Positions 10,205 to 23,041 of a stretch of DNA of 64,000 nucleotides are shown here, piece by piece (positions within the stretch are counted from its first letter, which is position 1; every line of letters begins with the position of its first letter). Source of the DNA: Lysobacter gummosus (GTDB taxonomy: Bacteria; Pseudomonadota; Gammaproteobacteria; Xanthomonadales; Xanthomonadaceae); the NCBI RefSeq assembly GCF_001442805.1, contig NZ_CP011131.1:5022001-5086000 (forward strand). Reading direction: 5' to 3'. The position numbers and the translations under genes are program-made. A model generated the notes under the pieces. It had not been told where the DNA came from. It was given only the letters and a program-made list of their open reading frames with translations, and made no database searches.

Positions 10205-10288
10205 GTGGGAGGGGCTTCAGCCCCGATGCTTTTGTTCAAGATCACCGCGGTCGGAAACAAAAGCATCGGGGCTGAAGCCCCTCCGACA
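10205..10288. repeat. Inverted GGGGCTTCAGCCCC-type repeat between convergent genes
   Basis: GTGGGAGGGGCTTCAGCCCC with GATGCTTTT at the left is mirrored by AAAAGCATCGGGGCTGAAGC and CCCTCC at the right, about 30 bases apart. The same pair occurs at 47307-47417 and 48829-48947. Here it lies between converging genes and could act as a bidirectional transcription terminator. Confidence 0.85.
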
Positions 10289-10360
10289 AAAAAACAGCCT
10301 CGACCGATTGGACAAGCGCGCCGGAGCTCAACCCCCTCCTTCCTAAGCGCGCTCGGCTAA

Positions 10361-11302
10361 TCAGTCGGCGTCGTCGTGCGGCGCTTGCAGCGAATCGGCG
10401 ATGAACTCGCCCGCGCCTTGCTCCAGCAGTTTCTGCGCGACCTCGATGCCCAGGCATTCGGGCGCGTCGCCGCGGCCTTCGCCGTGAGCGCGCACGGCGC
10501 GGCCGTCGCGGGCCGAGCCGACCTGCCCGTCCAGGCGCAGATGTTCGCCGTCCAGCCAGGCGTGCGCGGCCACCGGCACGTGGCAGCTGCCGTGCAGGGC
10601 GCGATTCATCGCCCGCTCGGCTTCCACGCAGGTGCGGGTTGAGGCGTGGTCGAGCGCGGCGCACAGCTCGCGCGTGGCGATGTCGTCCTCGCGCGATTCG
10701 ATCGCGATCGCGCCCTGCGCCGGCGCCGGCAGCCAGTACGGCGATTCCAGGCGTTTGCGGATGCGCGCGTCCAGGCCCAGCCGCTGCAGGCCGGCGCAGG
10801 CCAGGATGATCGCGTCGTACTCGCCCGCATCCAGGCGGCCGAGGCGGGTGTTGACGTTGCCGCGCAGGTCCAGCAGTTCGAGGTCCGGGCGCAGCGCGCG
10901 CAACTGCGCCTGCCGGCGCAGCGAGGACGTGCCCACGCGCGCGCCGGTCGGCAGCGCGTCGATGCTGTCAAAGCGGTTGCTGACGAAGCCGTCGGCGTAG
11001 TCGGCGCGTTCCAGGATCGCCGGCAAGGCGAAGCCGGGCTCCAGTTGCATCGGCACGTCCTTGAGCGAATGCACGGCGCAGTCGGCTTCGCCGCGCTGCA
11101 TCGCCAGCTCCAATTCCTTGAGGAACAGGCCCTTGCCGCCGATCGCCGCCAGCGAGCGGTCCAGGACCTCGTCGCCGCGGGTGCTCATCGGCACCAGTTC
11201 CACCGCCAGCCCGGGGTGCGCGGCACGCAGGCGGTCGGCGACATGCTCGCTCTGCCACAGGGCGAGCGGGCTCTTACGGGTGGCGATGCGCAGGGTCTTC
11301 AT
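10361..11302 (-). CDS. hemC: Hydroxymethylbilane synthase (porphobilinogen deaminase)
   Basis: 313 residues. The enzyme joins four porphobilinogen units into hydroxymethylbilane, an early step of haem biosynthesis, in the cytoplasm. Recognisable motifs are [13 protein letters not shown] near residue 5, [32 protein letters not shown] (catalytic Asp), [11 protein letters not shown] and [10 protein letters not shown]. The cysteine in [11 protein letters not shown] carries the dipyrromethane cofactor. The start [11 protein letters not shown] is the conserved one; the frame remains open 39 codons upstream but without matching sequence. It is a single gene. hemD does not follow within the window. 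Confidence 0.96.
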   Translation of the reverse strand: MKTLRIATRKSPLALWQSEHVADRLRAAHPGLAVELVPMSTRGDEVLDRSLAAIGGKGLFLKELELAMQRGEADCAVHSLKDVPMQLEPGFALPAILERADYADGFVSNRFDSIDALPTGARVGTSSLRRQAQLRALRPDLELLDLRGNVNTRLGRLDAGEYDAIILACAGLQRLGLDARIRKRLESPYWLPAPAQGAIAIESREDDIATRELCAALDHASTRTCVEAERAMNRALHGSCHVPVAAHAWLDGEHLRLDGQVGSARDGRAVRAHGEGRGDAPECLGIEVAQKLLEQGAGEFIADSLQAPHDDAD

Positions 11303-11413
11303 GGCGGCATTATCGCCGGTGGGGATGCCGCGGGACAAAGGCGGGAGGAAAGCGAGGCGGAGATGAGTCGTTTGGACCGGGCTCAGGTGTGATGCATCCG
11401 CCTCGCTCTTGCT

Positions 11414-11552
11414 CGTCATTCCCGCGAAGGCGGGAATCCAGGGCCTTTCGTGCGAGAACCGCTTGAAGTCACTGGATTCCCGCTTTCGCGGGAATGACGG
11501 ACTGGTGGGATGGCGCTGAAGTCTTTGGATTCCCGCATTCGCGGGAATGACG
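11414..11552. repeat. Cluster of three ATTCCCGC-type palindromic repeats
   Basis: Copies at 11414-11441, 11472-11499 and 11525-11552 share ATTCCCGC and GCGGGAAT half-sites with CCAG or GACG flanks. The first is opposite in orientation to the other two. They fill most of the gap between hemC and the LytTR regulator gene. Confidence 0.88.
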
Positions 11553-11600
11553 GTAGGTGGGTTGCGTCGCCGCTATCCCGAATCCCGAATCCCGAAAGAT

Positions 11601-12335
11601 TCAAAGATGCTTAAGCGTCTCCCGCAACGCCGCAACGCAGCGCCGGCTCACTTCCAGCGGCTGCTTGCCGTGCCGCAGCACCGCCTGCACGTGGCCTTCG
11701 GCGTTGCGCTTGAGTTCGACGATCTCGTGCCGCGCCACCAGGCAGTTGCGGTGGATGCGCACGAAGCGTTCGCCGAATTCGTCTTCCAGCGACTTCAAGG
11801 ATTCTTCGATCAGGTCCTCGCCGCGCGCGTGATGCACGATCACGTACTTCTCTTCGGCGTGCAGGTAATGCACGTCCTCGATCGGAATCAGGCGCAAGCT
11901 GCCGCGCAGACGCGCGCACAGGTGGCTGCGAACCTGGCCGGGCGCGGTTTCGCCGCCTTCGTGGCGCTCGCGGCCGGCGGCGAAGGTGCGCACGCGTTCG
12001 AGCGCGGCGTCCAGGCGCTCGGCGCGTACCGGCTTGACCAGATAGTCGATGGCCTCCGCGTCGAAGGCCGACAATGCATGCGCGTCGTAAGCGGTGCAGA
12101 ACACCACCGCCGGGCGCGGGTCGAACGCGGCCAGATGGCGCGCCGCCTCCAGGCCGTCGATGCCGGGCATGGCGATGTCGAGCAGGACCAGATCGGGCCG
12201 GTGCTCGGCGCAGGCATGCAACGCGTGTTGGCCATCGACCGCCTCGGCGACGACCTCGACGTCCGGGCGCAGTGCCAGCAATCCGCGCAAACGCTCGCGG
12301 GCTAACGGCTCGTCGTCAGCGATCACCACTCTCAT
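11601..12335 (-). CDS. LytTR-family response regulator (AlgR/LytR-type)
   Basis: 244 residues. The receiver domain (residues 1-120) has acidic pocket DDE at 7-9, the phospho-acceptor Asp in LVLLDIAMPG (about 54), Thr in CTAYD and Lys in LVKPV. A LytTR DNA-binding domain follows (about 140-240: YLHAEEKYVIVHH, FVRIHRNCLVARHEIVEL). The start at 12335 has GAGG six bases upstream. A second ATG seven codons earlier (12356) overlaps the kinase stop as ATGA and is also possible. It should be phosphorylated by the adjacent LytS/AlgZ-type kinase. The target genes are unknown. Confidence 0.9.
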   Translation of the reverse strand: MRVVIADDEPLARERLRGLLALRPDVEVVAEAVDGQHALHACAEHRPDLVLLDIAMPGIDGLEAARHLAAFDPRPAVVFCTAYDAHALSAFDAEAIDYLVKPVRAERLDAALERVRTFAAGRERHEGGETAPGQVRSHLCARLRGSLRLIPIEDVHYLHAEEKYVIVHHARGEDLIEESLKSLEDEFGERFVRIHRNCLVARHEIVELKRNAEGHVQAVLRHGKQPLEVSRRCVAALRETLKHL

Positions 12336-12352
12336 GGCCAACCTCGCACCCT

Positions 12353-13489
12353 TCATCGGCTCTGCGCCTCCACCCCGGTCGGCACGTGCAGTTCGCACAG
12401 ATAGTAGCCCCCGTTCCAGCCTGCGGTCATCCGCGCCGTAGGTCCATAGGCATATCGCAGGCGTTGGCCGATGCTGTGCTGGGCATGGCGGGAGCCGGCG
12501 CGGCCGTCGGCCGGGGCCGGGGCGGGGTTGCGGATACGCAACAAAAGGTGGTCGCTGAGCTGGGTCAGCTCGATCTCGATCTCGCCGCCGCCCTGCAGCC
12601 GGGATATCCCGTGCAGCACCGCGTTCTCCACCAAAGGCTGCAGTACCAGGCGCGGCAGCGGCATTTTCCACGGCAGCGGCTCGCGTTTGCGCCACACCAC
12701 CCGCAGCCGCTCGCGCAGGCGCAGTTGCTCGATCGCCAGGTAGCGCTCGGCCAGCTCGACCTCCTCGGCCAGGCTGGAATCGCTCTTGGACGCGCCCAGC
12801 GCGGCGCGGAACAGGTCGGACAGATCCAGCACCGCGCGCTCGGCCACCTCCGGGTCGCTGCGCACTAACCCTGCGATGGTATTCATGCTGTTGAAGAGGA
12901 AATGCGGCTTGATCCGCGCCTGCAGCGCATCGACCTCGGCGCGGGCGTTGGCCCGGACCTGGGCTTTCCAGCTGTCGTTGACGTACAGATAGCGCAGCAC
13001 CACGCCCACGGCCAGGATCGCGATGGCGGCGGTGCCGGTGACGAAACGCCAGAACGAGGTGCCGGCCGGGACCAGGCCGACCCCGGTCACCGTGTCGATG
13101 CTGTGGGTGACTCCGGCCACCGCGGCGGCGATCGCGGCCGCGGTGGCGGTGGCGATGAAGCCGCCCACGCCCGGCGGCAGGCGCGAGAGCTGCTTGCGCG
13201 ACACGCACAGCAGCACCGAGATCGCCAGCGCCAGCCACAGGGCGAAGGCACTGGAGGACACGAACCGGCCCAGGTCCCAGTCGCTGCCGTCCGGCGCCAG
13301 GGCCAGCACGATCACGATCAGCTCGGCCATGCTCAGCATCACCACCAGCCGCGGCAGCCGGCACAGGTCCGGCAGCCAGGGCTCGACTTCGTCCGAATGC
13401 CCGCTCAGGCGCCCGCTCGGCGGCTTGGCAGGCGGCTTGGCCGGCCCTTTGTTCGAATGCTTGCCGGTCTGCGACGGCGGCGCGGCCAT
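12353..13489 (-). CDS. LytS/AlgZ-type sensor histidine kinase (His_kinase domain)
   Basis: About 378 residues. A polar Pro/Lys-rich N-terminal tail (GKHSNKGPAKPPAKPPSG) is followed by four hydrophobic segments (about 58-190), then the His_kinase motif ARIKPHFLFNSMNTIAGLV with the phosphorylated His. The ATPase part has PRLVLQPLVENAVLHGIS (N-box) and a weakly conserved G-box. There is no periplasmic sensor domain, so it probably senses membrane state or a partner protein. The start is 11 bases after the esterase stop and the stop 17 bases before the regulator start, so the three genes form one operon. Confidence 0.88.
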   Translation of the reverse strand: MAAPPSQTGKHSNKGPAKPPAKPPSGRLSGHSDEVEPWLPDLCRLPRLVVMLSMAELIVIVLALAPDGSDWDLGRFVSSSAFALWLALAISVLLCVSRKQLSRLPPGVGGFIATATAAAIAAAVAGVTHSIDTVTGVGLVPAGTSFWRFVTGTAAIAILAVGVVLRYLYVNDSWKAQVRANARAEVDALQARIKPHFLFNSMNTIAGLVRSDPEVAERAVLDLSDLFRAALGASKSDSSLAEEVELAERYLAIEQLRLRERLRVVWRKREPLPWKMPLPRLVLQPLVENAVLHGISRLQGGGEIEIELTQLSDHLLLRIRNPAPAPADGRAGSRHAQHSIGQRLRYAYGPTARMTAGWNGGYYLCELHVPTGVEAQSR

Positions 13490-13500
13490 GGGCGCGGGAC

Positions 13501-14193
13501 TCAGGTCTTCGCTGCGAACCGTTGCGACATCCAATCGCCGAGCGCGGCGATTTCCTCCGCGCAGACCTGATGCGCCATCGGATAGGCGTGCCAGTCGATC
13601 TTGAAGCCCAGGGTGCGCAGGCGCGCAGCCGCCATCTCGCCGCCGCGGTAGGGCACGACCGGGTCGTGCTGGCCGTGGGCCATGAACAAGGGTTGGGTGT
13701 GGGCGACCGCGGCCGCTTCGCGCATCAGCCGGTCGGCCATGGGCAGGTAGGTGGACAGCGCGATCAGGCCGCCCAGGGCCTGCTTGCGCCGCAGCGCGGT
13801 CGCCAGGGTGATCGCGCCGCCCTGGGAAAAGCCCGCCAGCAGCACGCGTTCGGCCGGAATGCCGCGCTCGGCTTCGCGCGCGATCAACGCCTCGACCTGC
13901 TGCACCGATTCGTCCACGCCGGTCTCGTCGGCGCGGTTGGCCAGGTCCTGGAAGTCGCGGATGTCGTACCAGGCGCGCATGCGCAGGCCGTTGTTGATCG
14001 TGACCGCCCGCACCGGCGCGTGCGGGAACACGAAGCGCAGGGCCGGCCAGTCCTTGCGGACCAGTTCGGGCACGATCGGGGCGAAGTCGTTGCCGTCCGC
14101 GCCCAGGCCGTGCAGCCACAGCACGCTCCAGCTCGGCAGGGGACGGGTTTCGAGTTCTACGGTTTCCAGCAAAGCGGGGGCGACGGTATCCAT
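13501..14193 (-). CDS. Alpha/beta-hydrolase carboxylesterase (YpfH/EstB type)
   Basis: 230 residues of the phospholipase/carboxylesterase family, close to the usual length. The oxyanion motif LHGLGADGNDF lies at about 30-40, the nucleophile elbow GFSQGG at about 122-127, the catalytic Asp in HGQHDPVVP and His in YPMAHQV. No signal peptide, so cytoplasmic. It hydrolyses short acyl esters or lysophospholipids in known homologues. First gene of the operon with the LytS-type kinase and LytTR regulator. A functional link between them is not evident. Confidence 0.9.
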   Translation of the reverse strand: MDTVAPALLETVELETRPLPSWSVLWLHGLGADGNDFAPIVPELVRKDWPALRFVFPHAPVRAVTINNGLRMRAWYDIRDFQDLANRADETGVDESVQQVEALIAREAERGIPAERVLLAGFSQGGAITLATALRRKQALGGLIALSTYLPMADRLMREAAAVAHTQPLFMAHGQHDPVVPYRGGEMAAARLRTLGFKIDWHAYPMAHQVCAEEIAALGDWMSQRFAAKT

Positions 14194-14293
14194 CGCCGCA
14201 TTGTGGCGGCTGGATGCGCGCCGCGCCAAGCGGCCGCGGCGGAAACCTGCGCAGGGGCTTGCGGGCGACAACCGCCCTGCCCCACCCGCCGCA

Positions 14294-15295
14294 TCAACGC
14301 GACGGCAGCTTGAAGTTCAAGGTCCGCCGCGCCGCATGCGCCTGCCCGCTGGCCTCGAACCGCAGCCGCGACACCGCCGCCAGCGCGGCTTCGTCGAATA
14401 CGCCGGCCGGCTGCGAGGACACCAGCCTGGGCGCGCTGGTGCGGCCGTCGGGCTGGATGGTGAAGCTGATCTCGACACTGCCCTCGATGCGCCGGTTGAG
14501 CGCGGACAAGGGATAGCGCGGGCTGGCGTCGGCGATCAGGCGCGGCATCGGCTTGGCCGCGGGCGCCGAACGCGCGCTGGCGCTGGCCGCCACCGGGGGC
14601 GGGGCGGCGACCGCCGGGGCCGGCACCGGCGCGGCCGGGGTGCTGGCCGGGGTGCTGGCCTGGGCCGCGGCCTCGTCGGCGGCCTGGGCGCTGGCCGCGG
14701 CGGCGGCCTTCATCGCGGTACTGGCCGCGGCGGTGCGCTCGCGTTGCGCCGACACGGCGCGCGCGGCGCTGGCGTCGCTGCGTTCGGCCATCAGACGCTC
14801 GGTTTCCTCGCGAGCCTTGCGTTCGCGCGCGGCGCCGGCTGCGCGCAGGCCTTCGCGCAGGCGCGGCAAGGCCGGCGCCTGCGGGTCCATGCGCGCGAGC
14901 AGATCCTGCAGGCGCCTGGATTCGGCCAGATCGTCGTCGAGCAGGGCCTGCTCGCCGGCGATCACCACATACGGCTGCAATTCGCTGAGCGCGCTGATGA
15001 CGTCGATCTGGCCCGCCTCTTTGTCGCGCAGCGCCAGGTAGTAATCGACCGCGCTGTCGCCGGCCGGGGTGTGGATGCGCTGTTCGCGCAAGGCCTGCGC
15101 GGCGCGGGCGCGCAGGCCGTCGGCGTCGAATTCGGTCAAGGCCGGCGGCAACGGCGCGGCCGCTTCCGCCGCTTCGGCCTGCGCCGACGCGGCCGGCTGC
15201 GCCTTGGACGATTCGCCGGAACCGCATCCGGCCAGCAACACGCTCAAACCCACACTCGCGCCGAACACGACGCGAGCGGATGCGCGGATCGTCAT
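14294..15295 (-). CDS. Predicted lipoprotein with TonB C-terminal domain
   Basis: 333 residues from MTIRASARVV. A signal sequence ends in the lipobox LLAGC (cysteine at about 23), so the protein should be lipid-anchored. Next is an Ala/Glu-rich helical region, a long coiled coil rich in Arg, Glu and Ala (about 150-230) and an Ala/Pro linker. The C-terminal TonB-type domain reads SPRYPLSALNRRIEGSVEISF, FTIQPDGRTSAPRLV, AVSRLRFEA. Classical TonB is anchored by an N-terminal membrane helix, so a lipid anchor is odd. If translation begins at the upstream in-frame GTG, the segment could instead act as an uncleaved anchor. No ExbB or ExbD genes are near. Confidence 0.72.
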   Translation of the reverse strand: MTIRASARVVFGASVGLSVLLAGCGSGESSKAQPAASAQAEAAEAAAPLPPALTEFDADGLRARAAQALREQRIHTPAGDSAVDYYLALRDKEAGQIDVISALSELQPYVVIAGEQALLDDDLAESRRLQDLLARMDPQAPALPRLREGLRAAGAARERKAREETERLMAERSDASAARAVSAQRERTAAASTAMKAAAAASAQAADEAAAQASTPASTPAAPVPAPAVAAPPPVAASASARSAPAAKPMPRLIADASPRYPLSALNRRIEGSVEISFTIQPDGRTSAPRLVSSQPAGVFDEAALAAVSRLRFEASGQAHAARRTLNFKLPSR

Positions 15296-15619
15296 GCCGC
15301 CGCACGCCCACAGGCCAGCGGCGACGATGCGCGCCGGCTTGGTCACAACCTTCACTGCTAAACCCCCTGTACCGCGAAACTGCGTAATCCGCGCGCAGAT
15401 TAGGCACAGGATGTGACGCGGGTACTGCATCGCCCTTGCCTATCCTGGTGGACGAAACCGCGTCCATCTGCTGAGCGTCCTGCCGCGCGGCGCGGATTAT
15501 GGCGGCAGCGGCGCGTCGGCGCGATGCGCAATCCGGCCGATCGATGCGTGGGGGGCACCTGAACGATGCCGGCAGGGCTGAAATTGTATTGCGGCGGTCG
15601 CGGCTCCTATCATCGCCGC

Positions 15620-15985
15620 ATGCCCGGTCCGTCCGCCCTCGCCACTGCCTCGCGCTATCTGGTCTTCGCCGTGTTGATCGCGGTGATGCTGGTCAAGCCG
15701 GTGCTGGCGTTCGCCAGCGAGGCCGGCGAACTGACGCCGAGCGCGGCCACGGCGCTGCAGCACGACAGCGATCGCCACGCCGACGGCCAACCGCAGCACG
15801 ATCCCGACGGCTGCGGCGACTCGCGCTGGCACCTGAGCCATTGCTGCGCGATGCAGGCCGCGTTGTTGCCGCGCATCGACCTGGGCCTGCTCGCCCCCGC
15901 CACCGCGCAGGCGCTGCCGGCGCATTCCACCGCGTTCGTGCCGACCCCGACCGTGGTGCCGTTCCGCCCACCCATCTCCGCCTGA
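15620..15985 (+). CDS. Small secreted His/Cys protein preceding czcCBA
   Basis: 121 residues from MPGPSALATASRYL; residues 1-30 form a signal peptide or membrane anchor. The rest has a histidine-rich stretch (QHDSDRHADGQPQHDPDGCGDSRWHLSHCC) that looks suited to binding zinc or copper. The tail is Pro/Thr-rich. It lies about 105 bases before czcC in the same direction. Small proteins of this kind (DUF2946-like or CzcC-leader type) often precede RND metal-efflux operons. A periplasmic metal-binding role is inferred from composition and context. Confidence 0.68.
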   Translation: MPGPSALATASRYLVFAVLIAVMLVKPVLAFASEAGELTPSAATALQHDSDRHADGQPQHDPDGCGDSRWHLSHCCAMQAALLPRIDLGLLAPATAQALPAHSTAFVPTPTVVPFRPPISA

Positions 15986-16091
15986 TCCGCTGCCGGCCCC
16001 CGGGCCGGCCCGGGCTGACGCCCGTCCTCGCCGTGCGCGTGCCGTCGCTTTGCGACCGCGCCGGCGTCTTCAGCGATCCAGGAGATACCCC

Positions 16092-17428
16092 ATGCGTTTG
16101 CGTCCGGCGGCTTTGGCCGCCCTGACGGCTGCGCTGTGCTTTTCGGCACAGGCGCGGCCGCCCCTTGCTTCAGCTTCTCCACCCGGCACGCTCGCTGCGG
16201 CGAACGCGCCCGCCGCGCCGCGCGCCGGCTCGGTGTTCACCCTCGACGATGCCTATGCGCGCATCGGCGACAGCCATCCGGACCTGCGTCTGTTCGGCGA
16301 TCAACGCTCGGTGCTGCAGGCCGAGCGCGACATCGCCGCGCAGAAGCCGGCCCTCGTCGCCGGCCTTGCGGTGGACAACGTGCTCGGCACCGGCGCGGTC
16401 AGCGGCATCGGCGGCGCGGAAATCACCTTGAGCCTGGCCTCGGTGTTCGAACGCGGCGGCAAGCTCGACGCGCGCCGCGCGTTCGCGCAAAGCCGCATCG
16501 ATGCGCTCGCGGTCGATCGCGAAGGCCGGCGCCTGGACTTGCTGGCCGAAACCGCGCGCCGCTATCTGGCCATCGTCGCCGCGCAGCGCCGTATCGAGCT
16601 GGCCCAGTTCGACATCGCCCAGCGCAAGCGCAGCGTCGCCGCCGCGCGCCAGCGCCTGGAAGCCGGCGCCTCGCCGGAATCCGGGTTGCTGACCGCGCAG
16701 GCCGCGCAGGCGCGCGCCGAGCTCGAACGCAGCCGCGCCGAGCAATCGCTGCTGGCCGCGCGCCAGCATCTGGCGGCGCTGTGGGGCGAACGCGATCCGG
16801 GCTTCGCCACGGTGGCCGGCGATCCGTATGCGCTGGCGCCGATCCAGGACACCGCCGCGCTGGCGAGCCTGCTCGAACGCACGCCGGAGTTGGCGCGCTT
16901 CAACGACGCGCGCCGAATCGGCGAGGCGCGCGTGCGTCTGGCCCAGAGCCAGGCCACGCCCGATCTGAGCTGGCAACTCGGCGTGCGCCGCCTGCAGGAC
17001 GGCAGCGACATGGCCCTGATCGGCAGCGTCGCCATGCCGCTGGGCGCGCGCGACCGCGCCGAGCCCGGCATCCGCGGCGCGCAGGCGGAACTGGCGGTGC
17101 TGGAGACCGAACGCGAAGCCAAGGGCATGTCGCTGTACTCGACCCTGGTCGAAGCGCACGGCCGCTACCGGGTCGGCGCGCTGGAAGTCGCGCGGCTCAA
17201 GGACGACGTGCTGCCGCGCCTGGAACGCGCGGAGAAAGCCGCCGAATACGCCTACCGCGCCGGCGCCATCAGCTATCTGGAACTGGCCTTGCTGCAGGCC
17301 GAAAGCGTGGCCGTGCGCAAACAGCGTCTGGACACCGCGCTCGACGCGCAACTGGCGCTGATCGAAATCCAGCGTCTCACCGGCGAGTCGTTTCTCGCCG
17401 CATCGCCCATTCCCGCAGGAGCCCGCCC

Positions 17429-17432
<4 letters not shown>
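16092..17432 (+). CDS. czcC: Outer-membrane efflux channel of a heavy-metal RND pump (CzcC)
   Basis: 446 residues with a signal peptide ending QA-R near residue 23 and an ideal AGGAGA six bases before the ATG. The TolC/OEP fold appears as two long heptad-rich helical repeats (about residues 60-240 and 260-440). Examples are FTLDDAYARIGDSHPDLRLF at the front and AYRAGAISYLELALLQAES near the end. It would form the outer-membrane exit duct for Co/Zn/Cd pumped by CzcBA. Its stop overlaps the czcB start as ATGA. Confidence 0.9.
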
Positions 17433-21668
<4,236 letters not shown>

Positions 21669-21679
21669 CGGCGCTTCAC

Positions 21680-21701
21680 GGACCGCCGGCAACGGCGGTC
21701 C
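21680..21701 (+). terminator. Hairpin after czcA
   Basis: GGACCGCCG, loop GCAA, CGGCGGTCC: a perfect nine-pair GC stem 11 bases after the czcA stop, followed only by TTC. It resembles an intrinsic terminator but lacks a full T-run, so it may be a weak terminator or an RNA-stabilising 3-prime end ahead of the cation diffusion facilitator gene. Confidence 0.55.
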
Positions 21702-21785
21702 TTCATCGCGAAAGCGCGCCGCTCACGCGCGCTGCGTTCCAATGGGCCGCCGCTGTCGTGGCGGCCCGCAACCGGGAGAATCGAC

Positions 21786-22688
21786 ATGGGCAGTGGACAC
21801 GACCACGGCACCACCGCGATCCGTCACGAACGCCCACTGTGGTGGGCGCTGGGCCTGACCGGCGGCTTCCTGATCGCCGAAGTCATCGGCGCCTTCCTCA
21901 CCAACAGCCTGGCGCTGTTGTCGGACGCCGCGCACATGGGCACCGACACCCTGGCCCTGATGATCGCCTTGACCGCGGTGCGACTGAGCCGCAAACCCGC
22001 CGACGCCAAGCGCAGTTTCGGCTACGTGCGCATGGAAGCGATGGGCGCGATGGCCAACGGCCTGATGCTGTTCGCGGTGGCCGCGTACATCTTGTGGGAA
22101 GCGGTCGGACGCTTCAGCCAGCCGCCGCAGATCGCCACCACCGGCATGCTGGTGATCGCATCCCTGGGCCTTGCGATCAATCTGATCGCGATGCGCCTGC
22201 TCAGTGCCGGCAGCGGCGAGAGCCTGAATATGAAAGGCGCGTATCTGGAAGTGTGGAGCGACATGCTCGGCTCGGTGGCGGTGATCGCCGGCGCGATCGT
22301 GATCCGTTTCACCGGCTGGACCGTGGTCGATCCGATCCTGGCCGTGCTGATCGGCCTGTGGGTGCTGCCGCGCACATGGACGCTGCTGCGCGAAGCCGGC
22401 AACGTGCTGATGGAAGGCGTGCCGCGCGGCATCGACCTGGATGCAGTGCGTGCGCTGTTGTCCTCGGCCGAGGGCGTCAGCGACGTGCACGATCTGCATG
22501 TGTGGTCGCTGGGATCGAGCACGCCGGCGATGACGGCGCATCTGGTGGTCGAACCAGGCGTGGATGGCGAGGCGTTGCGGCGGGAGTTGGCGAAGTTGCT
22601 AGATGAGCGCTATGGGATCGGGCATTGCACGCTGCAGATCGAGGCGGCGGCTTGCGGGGATGAGGCTTGCGACAGTCCGCATCCGTGA
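21786..22688 (+). CDS. Cation diffusion facilitator (CzcD/ZitB-like) with Glu in the helix V site
   Basis: 300 residues, six membrane helices and a C-terminal cytoplasmic domain. It exports divalent metal from cytoplasm to periplasm in exchange for protons, complementing the CzcCBA pump. Helix II carries the expected His-x-x-x-Asp (SDAAHMGTD). In helix V, where Zn transporters have His-x-x-x-Asp, this protein reads LEVWSD, that is Glu-x-x-x-Asp, which may alter metal preference. A short His-rich start (GSGHDHGT) and DVHDLHVWSLGS in the C-terminal domain fit the family. It lies 117 bases after czcA on the same strand. Confidence 0.92.
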   Translation: MGSGHDHGTTAIRHERPLWWALGLTGGFLIAEVIGAFLTNSLALLSDAAHMGTDTLALMIALTAVRLSRKPADAKRSFGYVRMEAMGAMANGLMLFAVAAYILWEAVGRFSQPPQIATTGMLVIASLGLAINLIAMRLLSAGSGESLNMKGAYLEVWSDMLGSVAVIAGAIVIRFTGWTVVDPILAVLIGLWVLPRTWTLLREAGNVLMEGVPRGIDLDAVRALLSSAEGVSDVHDLHVWSLGSSTPAMTAHLVVEPGVDGEALRRELAKLLDERYGIGHCTLQIEAAACGDEACDSPHP

Positions 22689-22730
22689 TTCGCGCTTCCC
22701 GCCTGCGAAAGCGGGGACTGAGCTCCGATA

Positions 22731-23013
22731 GATTCCCTCTCCCGCTTGCGGGAGAGGGCTAGGGTGAGGGCAATGAGCGCCGAAGGCGCGAATGCTTTTG
22801 CTCCTTGCGCGTCACCCTCACCCCAACCCCTCTCCCGCAAGCGGGAGAGGGGCTTTCGTCCGCGAAAGTGGGAACTGGCCACGCTTGATTCCCTCTCCCA
22901 CTGGCGGGAGAGGGCTAGGGTGAGGGCAATGAGCGCCAAAGGCGCGAATGCTTTTGCTCCTTGCACGCCACCCTCACCCTAACCCCTCTCCCGCCAGCGG
23001 GAGAGTGGCTTTA
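22731..23013. repeat. Two tandem copies of a 125-base palindromic repeat
   Basis: Copies at about 22731-22856 and 22889-23013 each begin CCCTCTCCC...GGGAGAGGGCTAGGGT, continue with GAGGGCAATGAGCGCC, GGCGCGAATGCTTTTGCTCC and end with the mirror image CACCCTCACCC, AACCCCTCTCCCGC. Each copy folds into a long hairpin with smaller hairpins at both feet. The copies are about 90 percent alike by eye. They sit between converging genes and fill the gap completely. Confidence 0.88.
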
Positions 23014-23041
23014 TCGCGGGATGTCCTCAGCCACCGCAGCC

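Noticed and set aside
16136..17428. Long upstream extension of the czcB frame
   Set aside because: Shadow of czcC in another frame; the lipoprotein signal starts at 17429.
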